Origin: Nitrospira sp.
GTDB lineage: Bacteria; Nitrospirota; Nitrospiria; Nitrospirales; Nitrospiraceae
Assembly: GCA_036984305.1 (NCBI GenBank)
Contig: BQWY01000001.1
Location: 496,001 to 560,000, forward strand
Direction: 5' to 3'
DNA length: 64,000 nt
The position numbers were made by a program, and so were the translations under genes. Shown here piece by piece: positions 59,182 through 64,000 of this stretch. The notes under the pieces are model-generated. The model was not told where the DNA came from, did no database searches, and saw only the letters and a list, made by a program, of their open reading frames with translations. Positions within the stretch are counted from its first letter, which is position 1; each line of letters starts with the position of its first letter.

Positions 59182-61656
59182 ATGGTAGCATCCTCCGATA
59201 TGGGTGGTCCCACCACGGGAAAGCGCGCGGACACCCGCAAAGCACCTCCCCAACGGTCGTCTCTTCAGCGCGAGATCGTCGCGGTCGTGTGCCTGACCCT
59301 CGGGGTGCTCCTGCTCCTGAGTTTTCTCTCCTACGTCCCATATGAACGACCATCGGGCAGTGCGTCCGGCGGGCTGCTTTCCTCCAGCTCGGGCCGGAAC
59401 TTGATCGGCGCCGTCGGCGCCGGAACGGCGGACTGGCTGTTCGGATTGATCGGTGGCGCGGCGTATGCGCTGCCGCTGGCCCTATTCCATCTCGGGCTTC
59501 GTTGCTTTACGCAAGAACCTCCCTCGGTCCCGCTCAAGACCGCCGCCTATTCCCTCGGAGGACTCCTGGCGCTCAGTGGGCTCCTTCACCTCGAAGTCGT
59601 CGGCGTCCCGACCATCTCGTCGGGGCTCGTGCAACGGGGGCAGGCGGGAGGCTGGGTAGGGCAGGCGCTGGCCGGCACATTGAGGGCGTACTTTGCGAGT
59701 ACCGGGGCGCACATCATTCTTTTTTCCGCCGTGGTTGTCTCGGTGCTCCTGGCCACCTCCCTTTCGTTGGCACACCTCGCGGCGCGTCTCAGGGGATGGA
59801 GCCGGTTGGCCGCAGAAGCGGCCGCGACGATTCAAGAATGGGTGGAGGAACGGCTCGACGATCGGAGCAAGCGCAATAAACGGGTGAAATCGAAGTCCGC
59901 CAAGACCGGCCGTTCACGAAAGGCGGTGGAGTCCGTTATCGAAGAGGTGATTCCATCCGAGATGGAGGAGGCGGAATCGGAGACGCCGGAATGGACGGAA
60001 CCAGTCATTGCGCCCAAGCCGGTTGCCGCTGTGGTCGAAGAAGCGATCGAGATGCCGGGCCCACCAGCCCGACAGGCCGATGCCAGCGATTATGTCCTGC
60101 CCGATCCCCGAGAATTGCTGACAGAACCACAGTACACAGCGGCGCGCATGACCGACCAGGAATTGAAAGCCCAGTCGGAGGTCTTGGCCAAGGCGCTGAT
60201 GAGCTTCGGCATCGAAGGCAAGGTGACGGAAGTTCATCCCGGTCCGGTCGTCACGATGTACGAATTCGAGCCGGCCCCCGGTGTCAAAGTCGCGCGTATC
60301 GTCAATTTGGCCGACGACCTGGCTTTGGCCATGAAAGCCATGAGCCTTCGGATCGTCGCGCCGTTGCCGGGCAAGTCGGTCGTGGGTATCGAAGTGCCGA
60401 ATCGCCAGCGCGAAACCGTGTCGTTCCAGGAAGTGGTCATGAGCGATGGATTCGCCCGCTCGCGGTCGAAGATCGTCTTCGCGCTGGGAAAGGACATTTT
60501 TGGCGTTCCGACGACGGCCGATTTGCGAACGATGCCTCATGTCCTCGTGGCGGGGGCCACCGGAGCCGGCAAGAGCGTCAGCTTGAATACGATGTTGTTG
60601 AGCGTGCTTTTCAGAGCGAGACCCGATGAAGTGAAGCTCTTGCTCATCGATCCCAAGATGCTCGAGCTGCAGGTGTACGACGGCATCCCCCATCTTCTGC
60701 GACCGGTCATCACCGATCCAAAGTCTGCCACGCGTGGCCTGGGATGGGTCGTGCAGGAAATGGAGCGCCGGTACAAGCTGCTTGCCGAGGCTGGGGTGAG
60801 AAATATCGAGGGCTATAATCGATGGGTCGGCAAGGAGCAAGGGGTGGGCGAGACCGAACGCGGGACAAGAGGGCCACAAGAGCAAGCCGAGTTGCCGATC
60901 GAGTTTCTGACGCAGGAAGAGCGGCTCTCCGCCGGCGAGCACGCGGATCCGGACGTGATGGCACCGTCGAAAATCCCGAAAACGCCGCCCGAACCCCTGC
61001 CCTTCATCGTCGTGATGATCGACGAATTGGCCGACCTCATGATGGTCGCCCCGAAAGACATGGAGGACAAGATTGCGCGCTTGGCCCAGATGGCGCGAGC
61101 GGCCGGCATCCATCTGGTGTTGGCGACGCAACGGCCTTCCGTCGACGTGCTGACCGGGCTGATCAAAGCAAACTTCCCCGCTCGGATTGCGTTTCAAGTG
61201 GCCTCCAAAACCGATTCCCGAACGATCCTGGACGCGAACGGTGCCGAGGCGCTGCTGGGGCGAGGCGACATGCTCTATTCGGCCTCGGGCACCGGGCGTC
61301 TGATGCGAATCCACGGATCCTTCGTCAGTGACGAGGACGTGCGCCGTGTCGTGGCCTTCGTGAAGAAACAGGCGACTCCGGTTTATAATCAGGAAGTCTT
61401 GCTTGCGCGCCAGGAAGAGGCGGCGGAAGAGGAAGCCCGCGACGAGGTTTACGAACAAGCCAAGGAACTGGTCTTGTCGACGGGCCAGGCGTCTGCCTCG
61501 TTGATCCAACGGCGGTTGCGTGTCGGGTATCCGAGGGCCGCCCGTATGATCGAACAGATGGAACAGGACGGGATCGTCGGTGCGGCCGGGCGAGATGGAC
61601 GGCGGGAAGTGTTGGGACGCCGCGGTCCGGTCGGACAAGCCTATGGAGAATCATGA
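59182..61656 (+). CDS. ftsK: DNA translocase FtsK/SpoIIIE
   Basis: 824-residue septal DNA pump that clears and resolves chromosomes at division. N-terminal membrane domain with four to five TM segments (~35-205), an acidic linker (~215-300), then alpha and beta motor domains with Walker A GATGAGKSVSLN (Lys464) and Walker B-like LPFIVVMIDELADLMM. IHLVLATQRPSVDVLTGLIKANFPARIAFQVASKTDSRTILD follows, then the gamma winged helix (ASASLIQRRLRVGYPRAARMIEQME) that reads KOPS-type sites. A ~45-residue insertion lies before PLPFIVV (~555-605). Its stop overlaps the lolA start by 4 bp, the classic ftsK-lolA order. Confidence 0.96.
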   Translation: MVASSDMGGPTTGKRADTRKAPPQRSSLQREIVAVVCLTLGVLLLLSFLSYVPYERPSGSASGGLLSSSSGRNLIGAVGAGTADWLFGLIGGAAYALPLALFHLGLRCFTQEPPSVPLKTAAYSLGGLLALSGLLHLEVVGVPTISSGLVQRGQAGGWVGQALAGTLRAYFASTGAHIILFSAVVVSVLLATSLSLAHLAARLRGWSRLAAEAAATIQEWVEERLDDRSKRNKRVKSKSAKTGRSRKAVESVIEEVIPSEMEEAESETPEWTEPVIAPKPVAAVVEEAIEMPGPPARQADASDYVLPDPRELLTEPQYTAARMTDQELKAQSEVLAKALMSFGIEGKVTEVHPGPVVTMYEFEPAPGVKVARIVNLADDLALAMKAMSLRIVAPLPGKSVVGIEVPNRQRETVSFQEVVMSDGFARSRSKIVFALGKDIFGVPTTADLRTMPHVLVAGATGAGKSVSLNTMLLSVLFRARPDEVKLLLIDPKMLELQVYDGIPHLLRPVITDPKSATRGLGWVVQEMERRYKLLAEAGVRNIEGYNRWVGKEQGVGETERGTRGPQEQAELPIEFLTQEERLSAGEHADPDVMAPSKIPKTPPEPLPFIVVMIDELADLMMVAPKDMEDKIARLAQMARAAGIHLVLATQRPSVDVLTGLIKANFPARIAFQVASKTDSRTILDANGAEALLGRGDMLYSASGTGRLMRIHGSFVSDEDVRRVVAFVKKQATPVYNQEVLLARQEEAAEEEARDEVYEQAKELVLSTGQASASLIQRRLRVGYPRAARMIEQMEQDGIVGAAGRDGRREVLGRRGPVGQAYGES

Positions 61657-62405
61657 TACGCGGCTTGGATGAACAGACAAACAGCAATGCCGGTCGAGTG
61701 CGGCCATGGGTGCTCGTCTTTATCGTGGTGATGTCAGGTGTGCTCGCCTCTCCATCATGGGTCTCTGCCGAGGACGAGAAGGCGCTCAAGGAGGTCAGAT
61801 CGGTCGTCCACAAACTTCAGGCTCGCTATGAGAAGACGAAGGACCTGCAGGCCGAATTTACGCAGAAGACGAAGGTGGAAGGCTTTTCCACTCCGATCAC
61901 CTCATCCGGCCGCCTGCAGATCAAGCGCCCAGGGCGGCTCCGTTGGGATTATCTGGATCCGAGCCGAGAAGAAATCTACGTCAATCAAGACGACGTCAAG
62001 ATGTTTGTTCCGGAGCATCAACAAGTGCTCGTTGGCAAGTTGACCCAGATGTCGGCCTCGAAGGCTCCCTTGCAACTGCTCCAGGGCATCGCGAAGCTCG
62101 ATTCTGAGTTCGATATTACGCCCGCACCCGGCGATGCGAGGGGAGCGGGGGGGCTTCCGCTCGTCAATCTGGTGCCGAGGGGCGGAGAGGGCCAAACCGT
62201 CAGACCGTATCAGGCGATTGTTCTGGAGGTGCATCCGAAGACCTCCTATATCAAGAGCTTGACGTTGCACGAACTCAGTGGCAATGTGTCCACGTTCGAG
62301 TTCTCGAATGTGAAAGCGAACAGCGGTATTCAGGATTCGGTGTTCGAGTTTACGGTTCCGCCGGGGGTCGAGGTCGTTCGGGCGCCGACCTTTCGCGCGC
62401 CGTGA
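61653..62405 (+). CDS. lolA: Outer-membrane lipoprotein carrier protein LolA
   Basis: 250-residue periplasmic chaperone that ferries lipoproteins from the LolCDE complex to the outer membrane. Signal peptide ~residues 10-38 (WVLVFIVVMSGVLASPSWVSAED). Mature part shows the LolA pattern: YEKTKDLQAEFTQKTKVEGF, GRLQIKRPGRLRWDYLDPSREEIYVNQDDVKMFVPEHQQV, and the C-terminal FEFSNVKANSGIQDSVFEFTVPPGVEVV. ATG 61653 overlaps the ftsK stop (ATGA). Many lipoproteins in this window would depend on it. Confidence 0.93.
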   Translation: MIRGLDEQTNSNAGRVRPWVLVFIVVMSGVLASPSWVSAEDEKALKEVRSVVHKLQARYEKTKDLQAEFTQKTKVEGFSTPITSSGRLQIKRPGRLRWDYLDPSREEIYVNQDDVKMFVPEHQQVLVGKLTQMSASKAPLQLLQGIAKLDSEFDITPAPGDARGAGGLPLVNLVPRGGEGQTVRPYQAIVLEVHPKTSYIKSLTLHELSGNVSTFEFSNVKANSGIQDSVFEFTVPPGVEVVRAPTFRAP

Positions 62406-62456
62406 CCAAGGTGGCGGTCGTCCGACTGGACTGCGAGCGCTCCGGCGTCGAATCGC

Positions 62457-63224
62457 ATGGGGAATGACATGACGGCTCCTCAGATTGAGGCTGGGTTTTC
62501 AACCGATCTCGAGCAGGCGTTGCGAGGATTCGATCGCGAGCGGCTGCGACGCGAATACTGGGACCAGAACGAGTTTCTCTATATCCCCCAGTTTCTACCG
62601 CGTGCAGTCGTCGAAGACTATTTCGTCCCGCAGGCGCAGGCGCTGAAGCCCAAGCTGAACCGCAACTACATTCCCGGCCATAAGCAAGGCGGGAGCATCA
62701 GCTACTATCAGGTCATTCAGGAGGCACCGCATTTCCTGGACTTATACCGCTCACCGCACTTTGCCGAGTTCCTGATGTTTGTGACGAACGCGCGGCTCGA
62801 ACTCTGTCCGGATGATGACCCCCACGCCTGTGCCCTCTATTACTACACGCAGCCGGGCGATCACATTGGGTTCCACTACGACACGTCCTATTACAAGGGA
62901 GCGCGCTATACGATTTTGATGGGACTGGTCGACCGGTCGCAACAGTGCCGGCTGGTCGCCCATCTGCACAAGAACAATCCGGGCCGCGCCGTCCAGGAAC
63001 TCGAATTGGCGACCGCTCCCGGCGATATGGTGATCTTCAATGGCGACAAGTTGTGGCATGCCGTGACGCCGTTGGGGGCCGGGGAAGAGCGCATTGTGCT
63101 CACCATGGAATACGTCACCAATCGAAACATGACGCCGTTCAATCGAATGTATTCCAACCTCAAGGACGCCTTCGCTTATTTCGGATTGCGCGCGCTCTTA
63201 GGCCGTCCCGCCGCCACCTCCTGA
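62457..63224 (+). CDS. 2-oxoglutarate/Fe(II) dioxygenase-like protein
   Basis: 255 residues from ATG 62457 (ATG 62469 also possible). The Fe(II) facial triad is visible: His140 and Asp142 in FHYD, His201 in KLWHAVTP, and the 2-oxoglutarate-binding Arg212 in ERIVL, embedded in a double-stranded beta-helix pattern. The N-terminal segment (REYWDQNEFLYIPQFLP) resembles phytanoyl-CoA dioxygenase and HalD-like hydroxylases. Reaction: oxidation of an unknown substrate with O2 and 2-oxoglutarate. It lies 51 bp after lolA on the same strand. Confidence 0.82.
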   Translation: MGNDMTAPQIEAGFSTDLEQALRGFDRERLRREYWDQNEFLYIPQFLPRAVVEDYFVPQAQALKPKLNRNYIPGHKQGGSISYYQVIQEAPHFLDLYRSPHFAEFLMFVTNARLELCPDDDPHACALYYYTQPGDHIGFHYDTSYYKGARYTILMGLVDRSQQCRLVAHLHKNNPGRAVQELELATAPGDMVIFNGDKLWHAVTPLGAGEERIVLTMEYVTNRNMTPFNRMYSNLKDAFAYFGLRALLGRPAATS

Positions 63225-63232
63225 AGAAGTGT

Positions 63233-63275
63233 TGAGTGCTGAGAGCGGATACTCAGAACCCGCACTCAGCACTCA
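63233..63275. terminator. Perfect 11-bp inverted repeat between convergent genes
   Basis: TGAGTGCTGAG (63233-63243) and CTCAGCACTCA (63265-63275) form a hairpin with a 21-nt loop, located between two convergent stop codons and reaching into the kinase gene's last codons. No T-run follows. It may be a bidirectional terminator or a dispersed CTCAGCACTCAG-type intergenic repeat. Confidence 0.6.
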
Positions 63276-64000
63276 GGACTTGCTTTGGCGCTGCCGCGAA
63301 ACCATCGGTCGATGACTTGCTTGAACTCCTGCGCGTCCAAGGGCTTGAGCAGGTAGGCTTGCGCGCCTGCCTTCATGGCTTGTAGGGCACGGTCTTGTCC
63401 CGTCGCTGCCGTAATCATGACAACGGGAAGATGGTGCTGTCGCTGGCGGACCTCTTGGAGAACGTTCAGGCCATCAATGTGAGGCAGGCCGATATCCAGA
63501 ATGAGTCCATCGAACGTCCCACCCTCCAGGCACCCGATGGCCTCACGGCCGTCGGGAGCGGTCAGCACATCGTATCCATCGGCCGTGAGCCGATCGGTCA
63601 GCAGTTGCCGAATGTCCGGATCGTCGTCAACCAAGAGGATCCGTTTTGAATTCGACTGTGCACCCCGGTCGTGCGCGCGACGAGGACGCAGCCGAGGAAG
63701 CGTGACGTGGAACGTTGATCCTCCGCCTTCGCGGCTGTCGACCGAGATCGTGCCACCGTGAAGATCGACGAGTTGCTTGACGATGGACAGGCCAAGCCCT
63801 AAGCCTTCCTTCTTGGACGATTTCTGATGGCGGGTGGCGCGGTAAAACGGATCGAAGAGATGCGGAAGATCGCACGCGGCGATCCCCTCACCGGTGTCCG
63901 AGACGGAGATGCGGGCCTTCTCGATCCCTTCCGGCTCCACTGTGACGCGCACCGATCCGTGCCGCGGGGTATATTTGAGGGCGTTTTCGATGAGGTTGGT
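63266..64000 (-). CDS. Hybrid sensor kinase, C-terminal part (truncated by window edge)
   Basis: The frame is open to the last base of the window, so the N-terminus lies outside. It starts in the HATPase N box (NLIENALKYTPRHGS), then the G1 box (VSDTGEGIA), F box (LFDPFYR) and G2 box (GLGLGLSIVKQLVDLHGG). A receiver domain follows: RILLVDDDPDIRQLL, phosphoacceptor Asp in GLILDIGLPHIDG, and Lys in AYLLKPLDAQEF. This is a histidine kinase with an attached C-terminal receiver, as in phosphorelays. The sensory input cannot be seen. It ends convergently with the dioxygenase gene. Confidence 0.9.
   Translation of the reverse strand, partial: TNLIENALKYTPRHGSVRVTVEPEGIEKARISVSDTGEGIAACDLPHLFDPFYRATRHQKSSKKEGLGLGLSIVKQLVDLHGGTISVDSREGGGSTFHVTLPRLRPRRAHDRGAQSNSKRILLVDDDPDIRQLLTDRLTADGYDVLTAPDGREAIGCLEGGTFDGLILDIGLPHIDGLNVLQEVRQRQHHLPVVMITAATGQDRALQAMKAGAQAYLLKPLDAQEFKQVIDRWFRGSAKASPEC

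Noticed and set aside
59914-61638. 574-codon open frame on the minus strand
   Set aside because: Antisense to ftsK, rich in His, Arg and Gly with no motif; a shadow frame.
1-64000. CRISPR arrays, tRNA or rRNA genes, insertion sequences, prophage
   Set aside because: No regularly spaced repeats, recognisable cloverleaf or rRNA segments, transposase or integrase motifs were seen on either strand.

Overview
This 64 kb window looks like the chromosome of a GC-rich, Gram-negative, aerobic bacterium. It has outer-membrane efflux channels, LolA and many lipoprotein signals. The gene set suggests a Nitrospira-like member of Nitrospirota: a nitrifier-type copper nitrite reductase (NirK), a DUF2934 protein, small CxxC zinc-ribbon proteins, a P3-type proton ATPase, and a large glycogen/trehalose gene set dispersed among stress genes. 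This assignment is inference from remembered family distribution, not from a database search. I see no rRNA, convincing tRNA, CRISPR array, transposase, integrase or phage gene.

Layout. 1-2.6 kb: end of a TPR protein, a lipoprotein of unknown function and a two-repeat secreted protein. 2.6-4.6 kb (minus): BrkB/YihY and AI-2E-family membrane proteins with overlapping start and stop. 5.2-16.6 kb: carbohydrate storage and osmotic block: glgB, an ATP-grasp/metallopeptidase pair, and treZ and glgX interleaved with three different MscS-type channels. 16.6-19.8 kb: magnesium block: a soluble MgtE-like CBS protein, full MgtE, and a CNNM/DUF21 protein. 19.9-32.4 kb (minus): two RND efflux operons. The first is CzcABC-like behind a small secreted protein. 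The second has a permease encoded as two half-size ORFs, then adaptor and outer-membrane channel. 32.9-47 kb: looser, gene-poor accessory stretch with an orphan ModA-like protein, a lipidated SPFH protein, receiver-only response regulators, soluble transhydrogenase SthA, a PAS histidine kinase/NarL regulator pair, an HtrA-like protease, a decayed cytochrome c and an intact lipoprotein NirK. 47.4-55.6 kb: LOG-family protein, glycogen phosphorylase, a P3A-type H+-ATPase and a second debranching enzyme. 55.9-64 kb: secreted TPR protein, FAD monooxygenase, ftsK-lolA, a 2-oxoglutarate dioxygenase and the end of a hybrid histidine kinase.

How the genes work together. GlgB, two GlgX-type debranchers and GlgP cover branching, debranching and phosphorolysis of glycogen; TreZ releases trehalose from maltooligosyltrehalose. 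GlgA, GlgC, TreY and TreS are not in the window. The MscS channels and the Mg2+ transporters next to them suggest a block for osmotic and ionic homeostasis. The efflux operons and HtrA protease serve envelope stress. NirK with the ruined cytochrome c is the only nitrogen or respiratory trace.

The observations I rate highest are the split RND permease, the soluble MgtE-like protein overlapping mgtE, the ATP-grasp ligase/zinc peptidase pair, the glycogen-MscS interleaving, and the cytochrome c remnant in front of lipoprotein NirK. I did not find a clearly new defence or mobile system.
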